From: Trema orientale
Taxonomy: Eukaryota; Streptophyta; Magnoliopsida; Rosales; Cannabaceae
Direction: 5' to 3'
Length of the DNA: 64,000 nt
Assembly: GCA_002914845.1 (NCBI GenBank)
Contig: JXTC01000001.1
Span: forward strand, 1,783,208-1,847,207
Under the pieces are notes generated by a model. That model was not told where the DNA came from. It did not search any database and saw only the letters and a list, made by a program, of their open reading frames with translations. The position numbers were made by a program, and so were the translations under genes. Positions 1-12,309 of the stretch are shown one piece after another (position 1 is the first letter of the stretch; each line of letters begins with the position of its first letter).

Positions 1-1765
1 GCAAACTATGGAAAACACATGATCACATCATGAATGCAGTGGAAAAATAGCGGATTTAGGTTTTAAAATTTTTACATGAAAACAGTTTTCATAACCATAT
101 TACATACATATATCATATACAGGATCATGTATAACATAAATCAAATCTAGATGCATAAACCCTAGAGATGGGATTAGGGTTTACCTCTTGTAGCGTGCTC
201 CTTTTTGATCTCCTTATTAACGGTGATCAAACATCCAACCCTAGATCTTCTTGTCTATGCTCTTGCTCTTGGTTGATTAAGTGAGTGGGCACCAAGTTGA
301 ATCCTTCGTTCGAGAATGATCAAGAACACTTTCTTGATCTTTTGGAATACCGGGACGTGAGATGAGAGTGTGAAAATTGCAGGAAACTTTTTCTCTCCTC
401 TCTAGCCTTAGGTTGGCCGAATTTTCTCTCTCTTTCTCTCTTTATGCCTTAGGCGTTAGCTCTCTTAGAGTTACTGTGCAGTTTTTTCTCTCATATATCT
501 TATATATATGGGACCCAAAACTGCTAACCCTAGTCCAACTAGGATTGGGCTTATTCTCTAAATTGGGCTTTGGGTGTATTTTTATAAATATGTCCAATTC
601 ATGTAACTTATTTATAAAAATACCAACTTCTGTGTAGAATCATAATTTTACACAGTTTCATGAAACTAATTTCACGAATACCATCAACCAATTAATGAGT
701 TTTATTGAGTTAGACAAGGGACCTAATGGATCCAAATAATCTAAGCTCCAATAATATGATAAATATATAATAACTCTTATTATGGTATTTATATAAATAT
801 TATTAGTAAAGGGGACACTCTACTAAAGGCCCGATACTGTATTCTTAGATTAGATGTCATGCCTTTTATAGAGATTCAATTAACTAAGCTTGATTAACCG
901 ATCCATCTAGCGCATTCTATACCACACATAGAATCCCTATACAATGCCGTAGTTGGATAGGTGAAATTACCGTAATACCCCTCCAATACCTATTTACCTT
1001 TAAGTTACCATCTTTCTATTAAGGAATAATGTTGTCGATAATTTTGTTCTCAATGGCCATTTAGACAAAATTATCAGCCAATTCACAAAGTGAATACTAA
1101 GATCTTAGATTTTAATTATTCCATTAATCTTGAAAGAACCTAAAGTGGCATTAATGTATAGTGTCCTTAACTATTTGGTGTTCCCATCAATTCATAAACC
1201 ATAATCTCCAATATACCAGAGTTCATCTCTAATTTCGTAGAGGTTAGTCTTTTAACAAATCAAAAGGCTACAACTCATGAAAGCGAGTCCAATCAAATAT
1301 CAAGGATTAAGATCAATATGCTTAGAGCTAATTTGTGGTAATGTAAGAATTGAGTTACGACACTCTAATTCTTTATATTATCTGGTCTAGTTCAATACAC
1401 ATAACTTGTTTATGTTATATTAGTGTTTCTATCAGAAGTCACATACTTCAATGATTTGAGACACATCATTCCCGTTGAGATAGACAAATACTACAACCTA
1501 TAGTAAATAAAGTATTCCATCTTTATTTACAGATTGTGAACTAATTCATTTAGACTTAGATAAAGAAACAAGTCTCCCCATAATTAACACTTAATCATGT
1601 TTGTTTTTTTATACACAAATAAAGTCATAGAATCTTTTTGAAATAAATAAACTATTTAACTAAGATAGTTTAATCTAGCAAATATCATAATTGCATATAA
1701 GAGTAAGTTGTTTATACTCAAAGCGTATAATTGGAAATATACTTTTTAGGACAAATATCCCAACA
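1..1765 (-). mobile_element. LTR of a retrotransposon, truncated by the window edge
   Basis: On the minus strand this reads from TGTTGGGATATTTGTCC at 1765 towards position 1, with the TG start expected of an LTR and no coding capacity. It runs off the left edge, so the other terminus, primer-binding site and internal region are not visible. Whether it is a solo LTR or one end of a full element cannot be told. It abuts a hAT-like repeat whose left terminus is missing, suggesting insertion into that repeat. The superfamily is not assignable from an LTR alone; the length of more than 1.7 kb fits large plant LTR elements. The 86-codon open frame at 377-637 is not a gene. Confidence 0.7.
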
Positions 1766-2363
1766 ATTGTAGCCCGCAGGCCGGCCCGGCCCTAGGGGTA
1801 GGGCCGGGTTGATTCTAGATATTTAGGTCCGTCGGGTCGGGTTGGGCCGACCTGCTAAAAATAATTCTTTTTTAGTTTTTTTTAAAAGTTTTTAAATAAA
1901 TTTAAATATAAATTTTTTTTCAATACTTATAAATACACATTCCCTCGCTTTTTTTTCACACTTTCAAAATTCAATCTAATTCTAAATAATTTTTTTAAGA
2001 TTTTTGTTTTAAACTTTTTTTTAATTAACTATTCAACTTTTATACTTTTAGCTTATTTAATTATTTAAAAAATTTTATCAATAGAAACAAACATATACAA
2101 CTAATATTTTTAATATACAATTAATTATTTAAATTTCTAATATTTTTAACTAATTATACAACTAATAATCTTTTTTTTTTAATTGTTTTTGAATTTGGGC
2201 CGAGAACGGGCCGGTACAGGCCGGCCCGTTTTGGCCCAGCCCATCTAGGAGCCCGGGCGGGCCTACGAACCCGGTCGGGCTTAATTTTTAAAATTCCGAA
2301 CCGGCCCAGTCTGTTTTCCATCCCAAACCCAGTTTGCCCGGCTCACCGATTTTGCCACCTCTA
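1766..2363. mobile_element. Non-autonomous hAT-like element, left end missing
   Basis: Both ends are rich in GGCC/GGCCC words separated by an AT-rich core, and the right end reads TTTGCCACCTCTA, the complement of the TAGAGGTGGCAAA hAT terminus. The same architecture recurs at 24707-25336, and the hAT remnant at 27735-31205 has the same kind of GGCC-rich ends. The left terminal repeat is absent where the LTR abuts, so this is a truncated copy. Confidence 0.6.
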
Positions 2364-2385
2364 CTAGCTATATAGCAAGCATTAA

Positions 2386-3632
2386 GGTAGTGTTTGGTTA
2401 GAGGTAATAGACAAAAGGAATGGAATGGAATAGAATGAATAGTACTCATTCTATTGTTTGGTTTTACTTTTTAACTATGGAAAAGTCATTCTTTTAGAAT
2501 AATAATTCATCTATTTAATGGAATTGTCTTTCTTACACTAAACTAGTGGAAAGGTTATTCCATTCCACCTCTAATTTTATTATGTCATGTTTGCCCCTTT
2601 TTCATCAACAAAATTTGGAACACCAATGCTCACTGCCCACTTTCATATTTTGTATAATATATAGGGTGAACTGCAAAAAAAATACCCTCAAATTTGAGTG
2701 TTCTATAATTTAAACTATAAAATTTAGACTCTACAAAATAATACCTTAAGATTAAGAAATTCTGAAAATTAATACCCTGGATAGATTTTTTGACCAATTT
2801 TAGCAACCAAAAAATAGTAATATCCTCCATTAAAACTAGATTAATCATTATTATTCTTCTTAATTTTGAGGATATTATTATATTTTATCAGTTAAAATAT
2901 TCAAAAAGTCAACTCAGGGTATTAATTTTCAGTAATTCTTAATCTCAGGGTATTATTTTGCAGAGCCCAAACTTCAGGGTTTAAATTGCAGAATACCCAA
3001 ACCTCAGGATTTGTTTTTGCAGTTATCCCTAATATATATTAATTTCTCACAAAATAAAAAATATTTTAATTTAAAATAATTATAAAATTCTCAAAACACT
3101 ATTACATGATTTCAGAAAATAACACATCAAACTGTCATGTACTCCCAAGCACAACCCCATGAAGAAAGAAATCTCAATGAATTGTAAAATATCCAATGTA
3201 CTCTTATATTGTATTATTAACCAGATAGTGCCACTTCACACTCATATACTAAATATAAATGTATAATTTTTACTATAATTTATAATAATAAAAAAAAAGA
3301 ACATAAATGATATATCTGTCTTTAAAATTTTTAGTTTTTAAAAAAAGAATTTTCTTATGCAAAAAATATCTAAATAAATAAATGAATCAATTTTTGTACC
3401 AATTTAATATTTGTATCAATTTTCTAATAATAAGGGTATTTTCATCTATATAATGTTAATTCTATTCCATTCCATAATAAACCAAACATAGTAATCCTCA
3501 TTCAGACACTAATTCCAATATGTCAACCAGACAACTCAATTAATTTTTTTTTTCATCCCATTTCTACTCACATTCTATTCCTATTACCATTATCATTTCT
3601 TTTCTATTTTTGTTTAGCAACCAAACGCCACC
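2386..3632. mobile_element. TIR element with GTGTTTGGTT / AACCAAACGCC ends
   Basis: The left end GGTAGTGTTTGGTTAGAGG matches the complement of the right end, which reads GGTGGCGTTTGGTTGCTAA. Sequence rich in ATTCCATTCC / GGAATGGAAT lies just inside both ends. No transposase frame is present. The 'GTTTGGTT' terminus suggests a PIF/Harbinger- or hAT-derived non-autonomous element, but no clean target-site duplication could be read, so the superfamily is open. A MULE-type MITE is nested inside at 2664-3029. Confidence 0.5.
2664..3029. mobile_element. Mutator-type MITE with perfect 9-bp target duplication
   Basis: The two ends (GGGTGAACTGCAAAAA and the complement GGGATAACTGCAAAAA) begin long terminal inverted repeats of roughly 130-150 bp that keep the words AATAATACC and AAAATTAATACCCTG. 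The 9-bp direct repeat TAATATATA lies on both sides (2655-2663 and 3030-3038). Long TIRs with a 9-bp duplication are diagnostic of MULE-derived elements. It has no coding capacity. Confidence 0.85.
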
Positions 3633-3762
3633 TAGTAGTGTAATTATAAACATAAGTATATATCATATTCATAAATTAATGTGTAACTATACCCACATTT
3701 TCAAAACATGTACTTAAATAAATTGTCATACTTATCTCAGCTTTTGCCATGAATACATATAA

Positions 3763-4007
3763 GGCACCAATCTAGTAGGTATTTTTTTTTAACCTATCTA
3801 TAGGTATTGTTTTGATCAATTAAAATTGGTTATGCATGTTTTTTTATAGTAAAAATAAAAGAGAGAATTATTAAATAATGAATATTTATTATTATTATTA
3901 TTATTTTCAACTACTCAAATTATGGTAACTATTAGATCAATGATTTAACGGCTGAAAAAAATACCTATGGATACATTAAAAAAAAAAAACCTATAGGATT
4001 GGCAACT
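3763..4007. mobile_element. Hairpin MITE, GGCACCAATCTAGTAGGT family
   Basis: The left end GGCACCAATCTAGTAGGTAT is complementary to the right end (GTTGCCAATCCTATAGGT when inverted), and a second inverted word, ATAGGTATT, lies inside each. Relatives lie at about 12055-12290 and 12310-12743, giving three copies in the window. No coding capacity; superfamily not determined. Confidence 0.6.
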
Positions 4008-4037
4008 ATATGTATATATACATACATATATATATAT

Positions 4038-5546
4038 GGGTGATGTTTTAATAGAGTTTTTTATTTTTGCTCCATGGATGGGTACTCTAATTTGGGCTAT
4101 TGGATTTTAATCTAATGGTTATAATAATATTAGTAATTTTATAAAAAAGAAAATAATCTAATTAATATGTATATATATAGAAAGTTATTTATGATTAAAA
4201 ATATTGGCAACCTGTTTATGACCTATGAGTTAGACATTTTTTTTTTCAATCATCTTTCTATTATTATTATTATTTTTTTTGTTTTCATTCCCATTCCATG
4301 TTTGATTCCTATATTTTTATTTCATTCCCTTTCACGCATATTTTTTTTAGAAATACATCAATACAATTTGGACGAGTGAATAATTTGGACTTATATTTTG
4401 TTTGTCATGTGTATTATTTTTAGTTGTCTCTTTCTTTTCTTTTCTTTTTCTCATTTCACGTGTTTTATAAAAAATTACTTTTTAATTAAAAAAACCATTT
4501 TTTGATTAATGATTTGATAATTATTGATTAAAATATTATTTTTGCATATGTTTTTTTTTATTAACTATCAAATGTGTTAGTAGTCATCAAGCACTTTCAT
4601 TCTTTTTTTTTTTTTTTTTCATTTCACGTGCTTTATAAAAAATTACTTTTTAATAAAACAATCAACTATTTTTTGATTTAATGATTTGATAATTGATTAA
4701 AATATTATTTTTACATATTTCTTTTAATTAACTATCAAATGTGTTCATAGTCATTGAATTTTTTCTTACACGTGTCACTTTTTTGATTAATTATTTGATA
4801 ATTAATAAAAGAAATTATTTTTGGGCTTCGTAAAGTTCTTGCATTCATGAATGCTTTGGATCCTCATCTTCATTAAAAGAAAAAAAAAAATTAACTTTGC
4901 CTCAAGATTGTATGGAGAAGTGATCGGATTTACCATAATGAAATTATGGTCGTGCATAACCTAAAAACAATTAAAAAAAAAGGACCAAACGTGTGCCGCG
5001 TAGGCAATCAATTCAAAAGCTACTAACAATTGAGATGGCTTTCACCTGTACTTTTTATTTATGGTATTGCTTTTAGGCTTCAGCATATAATATTTAAAAT
5101 TCGTTGTTTTAGAAAAATAAAAAGTGGACACCAAAACTTGGTTATGAATTGATAAGAAAAATATTCCCTCGTTTATCAAATTAAAATAGGCTGTGGTCTC
5201 ACACCCTCTCAAATTATTTATCGTTTTTTTTTTCCTAAACTATATATGCATTTTGAATAAGTCTCAAAAAATATTATCAAAACACTTTCAAAAAAAATAA
5301 CCATATATATCAAAATATTAAATAATAATAATTCTGATTAAAAAAAATTCCCTAAAAAACTATTCCAAATTATTTTTTTAAAAAAAATCATTCCCAAATC
5401 TTATTCCTCTTTATTCAATGGAAAGAGGATTCTCTAAAAAATTGGAATGGGAATGGTTGTAGGTAAAAATGACTTGCTATTATAAGTTATTTTCAACTTG
5501 GTCAAAGTATTCATCCATGGAGCAAAAAAAAAAACTCTATTGAAAT
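4038..5546. mobile_element. TA-microsatellite-associated TIR element, copy A
   Basis: The left end begins GGGTGATGTTTTAATAGAG and contains GCTCCATGGATGGGTACT; the right end holds the inverted ATCCATGGAGCAAAAA and CTCTATTGAAA but lacks the last eight bases. Both flanks are (TA)n runs. Inside, a unit starting CACGTG(T/C)TTTATAAAAAATT is repeated in tandem at about 4456 and 4626, which makes this the longest copy. No transposase frame is visible. Only a simple TA tract separates it from copy B. Confidence 0.7.
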
Positions 5547-5564
5547 ATATATATATATATATAT

Positions 5565-6395
5565 GGGTGATGTTTCAATGGAGATTTTTGTTTTTGCTCC
5601 ATGGATGGGTAAAATTATCAAGTTGAATATGACCTACAATAGCAAGTAATTTCATCTATTTTTGATCAATTAATGTTTTATTCAATTATTTTTCTTTTTT
5701 ATTTATTTCTTTTCTTTTTTTGATTTTAACTTATAAGTTTAATTTTTTAAATTTCATTTAATTTGAACATATTATGCTACTAATATGAATAAGTAATTTT
5801 TTTGAGAATATAAATAATGTTAATTTTGTTTTTATATGAGATATAGCGTTAGTTTTTTTTTTTAAAAAATGAAAGGGAATACTAGTTTTGAAATTATAAA
5901 AAAGAAAGAATGTTTTTTTAAGAAAAAATTTTGATAAAAAATTAGTATTTAATAGTTTTATATTAACGGTTAGTTATTTTTTTTAAGAATATATATATAA
6001 CATTAGTTTTTTTTAGGGGATATATAATGTTAGTTTTGAAATTATAAAAAAGGACTCATTTTTTAATGAAAAATTTAATATATATATAATTAGTTCTTTA
6101 GAAAAAAAATATCTAGATATATATACAATTACTTGTTTTTCTATTTATTTTTTAATAAAAATAAACAATAGAATGAAAAAAAGAAAAAACAATGAAAAAG
6201 GGATTGGAAAAAAAAAATTCCAACTCATAGGTCACATATAGGTTACTAATTTTTTAAGTTATGAATATTTAATTAGATTTTTTTTTTTGGATAAAATTAC
6301 TAATATCATTATAACCATTAGATTAAAATCTAATGGTTCAAATGAAAGTACCCATCAATGGAGCAAAAACAAAAATCTCCATTGAAACATGACCC
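5565..6395. mobile_element. TA-microsatellite-associated TIR element, copy B
   Basis: Complete copy: it begins GGGTGATGTTTCAATGGAG and ends with the inverted CTCCATTGAAACATGACCC, between (TA)n tracts. By eye it is nearly identical, in inverted orientation, to the copy at 49522-50331, including the internal ATTATCAAGTTGAATATG stretch next to the left TIR. No open frame of note. Confidence 0.75.
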
Positions 6396-8002
6396 ATATA
6401 TATATATATATTGATACTTCTGTTATTTATCGGTTATTACCCATAGTAATATTTATTTTTCTCGTGGATCCTAGAAGAGAATTGCTCTATAGTTCTGAAA
6501 GGTTAAGCTAGCGTTCACCTTACGACTCAGCAAAAAAATCCTAGCTATATTTTCCCTATTTTGAGAATTAGTTTCTAGTATACATATACGTTATCCAGAT
6601 ATCCAAAATTGCATATTGTTTTTCCTCTGTATCATAATTTAACTTCACTTTTGGCCATCAAATTAATAATCTTTGTCTGACATGACAACCATATATAGCG
6701 TTTACCGAAACATATTCATATCTAAAAATATACGTATATATATATATGTTTATTGAAATATTATTCAATTTCATCCTCGCTGATATTTAATTGGATTGTG
6801 ATCTTTTAACTTGCATATACCTAACATTTAATAACAATATCAGAGTAAATAAATGTAAAAGTTCTTAATTTCAAAACAACTTCAGAAAAATTTTAATTAT
6901 AAGTTCTTTTATTATTCTTTCAGTCACTTTAATAATCAAGTTATTACGTCGTATTAAAATTACCAACTGATATCTCTCAAGATTAGACCCCGCAAATGAA
7001 GCAAGTTATCAACATAATATTTGTGATTGTGATTAATTAATTTGTTTCCTATATACTTAAATATTGTCGTTAGGGGCTCTATGCATGAATGCTCATATTG
7101 TTGTTAGGGGCTCTATATGTGAAGCTCTTTATTTTTTCCCTCCTTAATTAGCGTCTTCCATTGATTAATTAATAAATTTTTTTTATTACAAATACGATCT
7201 CATATATGAAATAACATAAACGTGCACGTATATACAAATATTAATTGTAACTTAATTAGGTCTCAACTTATAATTAAGTCTTAAAAAAGCAAAATCTCAT
7301 ATGGTTAGATTAATTAAGTTCTTATAATATTCATATAAATAAACACAGTAATATTGTGAATTAAGAAGATTTTGATGAGGAAAGTTTTCTTTTAATGATT
7401 TTTTGATGTTTTAATTCAGAGAGTTCTAGAACAAAACTCTGAATATTTGGAACTTCTACTTTTTCAAGAGTGGTGAAAACAAAAGACCCGAAAAGAATAT
7501 TATATGCTAAACCCTGACTTATCAATTCTAATTGATCAAGAGAAACAAGAACAAAGGAAAAGGATATATGATTGATTAATCTTCAAATTAATTCTGTAAA
7601 TTAGTCCATCAATTCTTTAATTTTGAAAATGAAAGGTACTGAAGTATCTTGATATATGAGGTGAGCTCTTTTTTTTTCTAGAAAGCACAAGGTTTAAAGA
7701 AGAAAAAAAGACAACTTTGGGTGTGTTTGGATGCAAACTAGCGATAAATAATCGCATTTTTTTTTTTCACTAATGTAGACGAACAGCTGAAAAGGAAAAG
7801 GCATGCATTAAGATCTTCTACACATCTCAATTATGTAGACACTCACACAATGCTAAATAATTGAATATGCGTTTTTTTTATATGTATGTAAATATATATA
7901 AAACTACGGTCCAACGATTTTTTCTCTTGCTACCAAAAAATTATCTCCTATATATATATATTAGACCCATTTTATTCTCCCCATATTTTTAATCAGTTCC
8001 AT

Positions 8003-8044
<42 letters not shown>

Positions 8045-9136
8045 AAATGCAATTTTATAAAGGGACACAGCAAAGCCATATAACTTCTAAAGTCATCCAA
8101 AAGAAGATTAAAAAATAAGATGCGTGTTGGGAAGTTTCTGAGACCGTAAGAGCAAAGCAGACACTATCTACATAAATAGCGAGTTCTAATATATTTATTT
8201 TATTCTTTTAGTCACTTTAATAAATCAATTAACATGGTATTAAAATGATCCAATTGATACTTCTCATGATTCATACCCCATAAATCAAACCAAGTAATCA
8301 TATATAATATTTGTGATTGTCCCGTTCCAAAAAAAAAAAAAAAAATTGTGATTGTGACTTGAACTTTCCTATACTCGAGTTAATTTTTTAACAGGGGCTC
8401 TATTGTGAATCTCTTTATCAATTAATAAATTTTGGGAAAGTTTCATAAATGACCTTATTTTCATTTCCTTTTCACGGAATTCCCTTTGTTTTTAAAAATA
8501 TATATTATTTTTTATTACAAATTAAAGTCTTGTAATTTGATTACCTCTAAGAAATCTGACCCTTTAAATTTTCTTCTAAATTAGAGAATTAATGGAAATG
8601 ACGAAATTACCTCTAGTGAAGAGTAGATTTAATATTTGTTTTAAATTTAAGAATTGCGCTTAGTTTATACTAGTTTCTAAACAATATTTTAATATTTTAA
8701 AGTGGCATAACAAGTGATATAAACATAAAAGCATCCTAGTTAAGTTGGTACCGAACTGAACTAAATCTCTCTTTGTTAATTGACCCCAAAGATGGTAAAT
8801 TTTATAAGTACAAAAATAAAATACAAGAAAGAAAATAATCCAAATGAAAAGCTAATAAAACAACCCAAGGATAAAATCTGACAAAAGAGGTATTCACAAG
8901 ATCATGTCGAAATAATTCCACCGGATGTAATTCTTCCAGAAAATGTGGCCTCGCTATGACTTGAATAAACAAATCCCATTAGAAAAAACTCTTTAAGGAA
9001 AAAGATTCATACTCTGGAGTTACTAAACAAAACAATAAAGGGAAAATGAGTCATGGCTATGTATACAAATTAAAACATAACAAGTGATATAATAGTTTTC
9101 AAACAACTATCCATGTATGCAAATACATATATATAT
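6396..9136. other. AT-rich intergenic DNA with half of a diverged duplication
   Basis: No gene is supported. Blocks at about 6900-7030 and 8195-8320 are diverged copies of one another, sharing CACTTTAAT, GGTATTAAAAT-like and AATATTTGTGATTGTGAT words. Blocks at about 7318-7700 and 7960-8110 reappear, diverged, at about 10980-11335 and 12900-13040, upstream of the DUF599 gene. A (TA)n microsatellite of more than 30 bp sits at about 8006-8042. Confidence 0.5.
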
Positions 9137-9819
9137 GGGTGATGTTTCAATGGAGATTTTTTTTTTACTCTATGGATGGGTACTCTAATTTGGGCTATTG
9201 GATTTTAATCTAATGGCTAAAATAATATTAGTGGATTTACTAAAAAAAATTATTATAATTAATACATATATAAATATAGAAAGTTATTTAAAATAAAAAA
9301 GATGGGTAACCTGATGAGTTGGTCAATTTTTTTTTATTTTCTTCTTTTTTTAATAAGAAAATGAAACTAGTAAAAAAAATTTTAATAATCCCAAGTTACT
9401 TTCAACTATCTTATTCGTTTAAAAAAAAAACAATAAAAGATATACAAATTTTAATTTGTTTCACTCATATTTTTATTTAAAAAACAAATTTTCTTTCAAT
9501 GTAGTTGTTTTATTCATTTTTTGTTATTTAAGAAAACAACTTATTCATAATATGAAAATTATGCTACCTTGAATTTTACCTTTTGTACAGTAAAAAAGAA
9601 ATTTTATGAAATATTAAAGATATAATAGTACATATAATTTTAAATTAAAGGTAATTAAAAAATAAACTTTAAATTAAATTTTCAAAAAGAAAATAAATAA
9701 AAAAGAATTAAAAATTAATATATTGAATGAGATGACTTGTTATTGTAGGTTTATTTCCAAATTAGTCAAACTTACCCATCCATGGAGCAAAAACAAAAAT
9801 ACCCATTGAAACATCACCC
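9137..9819. mobile_element. TA-microsatellite-associated TIR element, copy C
   Basis: It begins GGGTGATGTTTCAATGGAG and ends with the inverted CCCATTGAAACATCACCC, flanked by TA runs. It is shorter than the other copies, with a diverged AT-rich interior. The TIR motif GCTCCATGGATGGG is changed to CTCTATGGATGGG on the left but intact on the right. No coding capacity. Confidence 0.75.
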
Positions 9820-9837
9820 ATATATATATATATATAT

Positions 9838-10647
9838 AGTATTTTTGTTTTTGCTCCATGGATGGGTATTCTAATTTGGGCCATTAGATTTTAATCTAAT
9901 AGTTATACTAATATTAGTAATTTTATAAAAAAGAAAAATCTAATTAATATATATATATATATCTAAAAAGTTATTTACGATTAAAAATATTAGCAACCTG
10001 TTTACGACCTATGAGTTGGACATTTTTTTTTCAATCATCTTTCTATTATTATTTTTTATTTTTATTCTCATTCCATGTTTGATAATGATTTGATAATTAT
10101 TGATTAAAATATTATTTTTTTATTTTTTTATTAACTATCAAATATGTTAATAGTCATCACTCACATTCTTTCTCTTTTTTTTCTTGTGTTTCATAAAAAA
10201 ATTACTTTTTAATAAAACAATCAACTATTTTTGATCAATGATTTGATTATTACTGATTAAAATATTATTTTTTGCATATTTTTTAATTTTTTTAATCAAC
10301 TAACGTGAGTTTTTTTTTATCATGATTAATGTGGATGTGGTCCCAAAAAAAAAATAATTAACTAACTGTTTATTAGATAAAAAAAATGAAAACGTGCATA
10401 TTCCTAAAAAAAAAAAAAAGCAAACCATGTATCTCAAAAAATATTATCAAAACACTTTCAAAAAAAAATAACCATACATATCAAAATATTAAATACTAAT
10501 AATTTTGATTAAAAAAAGTTGATTCTCTATAAAATTGGAATACGAATGGTTGTAGGTAAAAATGACTTGCTATTGAAAGTCATTTTCAACTTGGTCAAAG
10601 TACCCATCCATAGAGCAAAAACAAAAAACTCTATTGAAACATGACTC
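9838..10647. mobile_element. TA-microsatellite-associated TIR element, copy D
   Basis: The right end carries CTCTATTGAAACATGACTC and the left starts in TTTTTGTTTTTGCTCCATGG, lacking the outermost 18 bases or so. A single TA tract separates it from copy C. The interior, with the 'CAACCTGTTTACGACC' neighbourhood, matches copy A rather than B, so A and D form one subfamily and B with the copy at 49522 another. Confidence 0.65.
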
Positions 10648-11599
10648 ATATATATATATATAGCATAAGTCTAAGTCTATTCTACACATGGGTAATTTAT
10701 CATATTCCATTTATTTTTCTCAATTTAGCTTACTCCACGAGATCAAATTTAAAAAATAGTCTAATTATAGGGCTTTTTATAATAAAAATCAAATTGAAGG
10801 GGATTTTTCCACATTTTCCTTAAATATTGTGAGTTATTTTCTTTAAAAAAAAACGAAAAAAAAAAGAGGAAATACAGATGTCAGTTTATATATATAACGT
10901 TTTCCTATCATATTTTATTGCAAAAATACTCTATTTTTTAGCCTACACAACTAGCTCTCAAACGCACCTAATAAATAATTGAATAAACATAATATCATGA
11001 ACTAAGACGATTTTGATGAGAAGAGTCTATTTTTATAAGGTTTTATTGATGCTTTGATTCACGGTTTCAAGGAACTCAAACCAAATAATTTCAGAACTTT
11101 TCCATTTTCAAGAGAGAAGTGTCAACAAAAAAACGAAAAAAATAATTATATAAAATCCTAAACTCTCATTAGTTAGGATAACTTAAGAACTACAAGCTAC
11201 TCAAGAGAGAAAAAAGAACAAAAGATTAGGATACGTGATTGATTAGTCTTCATATCTTATAAATTAGTCTATCAATTATGTTTAAACAAGAAGAAACAAG
11301 AAGTATTAAAGTTGCTGTTGTACATGTAAGATGAGTATTTTTTTGTATCAAAGAAGGTACAAAGTTGAAAAATTTTAAGGAGGCGTGTTAATAGGTGTAC
11401 TAACGGTAAATAACTGCATCTATATATATAAATGTGGAATTTACATCTAGGGGGTCTATTAAATCTTTGTGATAAAAAATAGGACTCACTCATTAATGTT
11501 TTCAAAACTAACCCTAATTGCCACGTCACACATATAAAATTACTTGGATACCCAATTTCTTCAACAAACTTAAAAACTACTTTAGCCACCACCACTGGT

Positions 11600-11925
11600 C
11601 TCGATCCCGACCCCGGCGGCGGCGCCTCCGCTCGACTAGAGTTGAAAATTTTTGATCGTAGTCGAACTTGTCCGGCCACCTCTCCCGGTTGTTCCGATCG
11701 TTTTTCAACCGGTGGCCAGAAAATTTCGACCCGAGTCGAAAATATTCGACTGGGGTTGAACCACTGTTCGACCGTAGTCGAACAATTCAATTGGGGACTG
11801 GCGTTCGACCGTGGTCGAAAAATTTCAACCCCAATCGAACAGAGCTGGCCGTCTTCCCGGCGCTGCCTCTGTCATTTTTGATTTTTTTGACTTGGTCGAA
11901 AATTTTCGACTAGGGTCGAGTCATG
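11600..11925. repeat. GC-richer block of repeated TCGAC/GTCGA palindromes
   Basis: Within about 300 bp there are at least seven imperfect copies of a palindrome of the form TTCGAC-NNNN-GTCGAA, for example at about 11722-11737, 11767-11782, 11805-11820 and 11900-11915. Several are joined by AAAATTTT or AAAATATT. The block is far more GC-rich than its surroundings and is open in several overlapping frames on both strands, giving degenerate repeats of 'F(D/S)xxRxxxxT' type. Those frames look like by-products of the repeat, not genes. AT-rich arms on either side begin with AGGGGGT and (inverted) AGGGGGGTT, hinting at a larger TIR element from about 11449 to 12054. Confidence 0.6.
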
Positions 11926-12054
11926 GGTAATTTTGGAACTCTAAAATATTCATTAAATAACATGACAATAAAAGTCCTACTTTTGTAAACGGTTTATAAG
12001 TTATCCCTTTTTTCATCACATGTATTAAAAGAGGGTCAAAATTGATAACCCCCC

Positions 12055-12290
12055 TATATTGACACCATTTTTTTTTTACATATCCATAGGTATTATTTTC
12101 TCCAATTAAAAAATTGATTATTTATATCTTGTAATGGTAAAAAGCGGAGAGAAAAAAGTATTAAATAATGGATTTTTTTAATTTTTTTTTCAACTACCCA
12201 AATTATGATAGCCACTTGATAATAATCTAATGGCTAAAAAAATAAATACTTATAGATAGGTTAAAAAAAGTACCTATTAGATTGAGAACT
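12055..12290. mobile_element. Diverged relative of the MITE at 3763
   Basis: It keeps the internal words CATATCCATAGGTATTATTTT and, at the right, CTTATAGATAGGTTAAAAAAAG followed by CCTATTAGATTGAGAAC. The outer left terminus is degraded. It lies next to a third copy at 12310. Confidence 0.45.
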
Positions 12291-12309
12291 TATATGAATA
12301 TATATATAG

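Noticed and set aside
8006..8042. Long (TA)n run as a landing site of the TA-associated element family
   Set aside because: No element terminus adjoins this tract; it is only an empty microsatellite here.
11272..11790. 172-codon minus-strand frame and two overlapping plus-strand frames in the palindrome block
   Set aside because: They are open because the TCGAC/GTCGA palindromes lack stops in several frames. No start context, domain or codon bias supports a gene.
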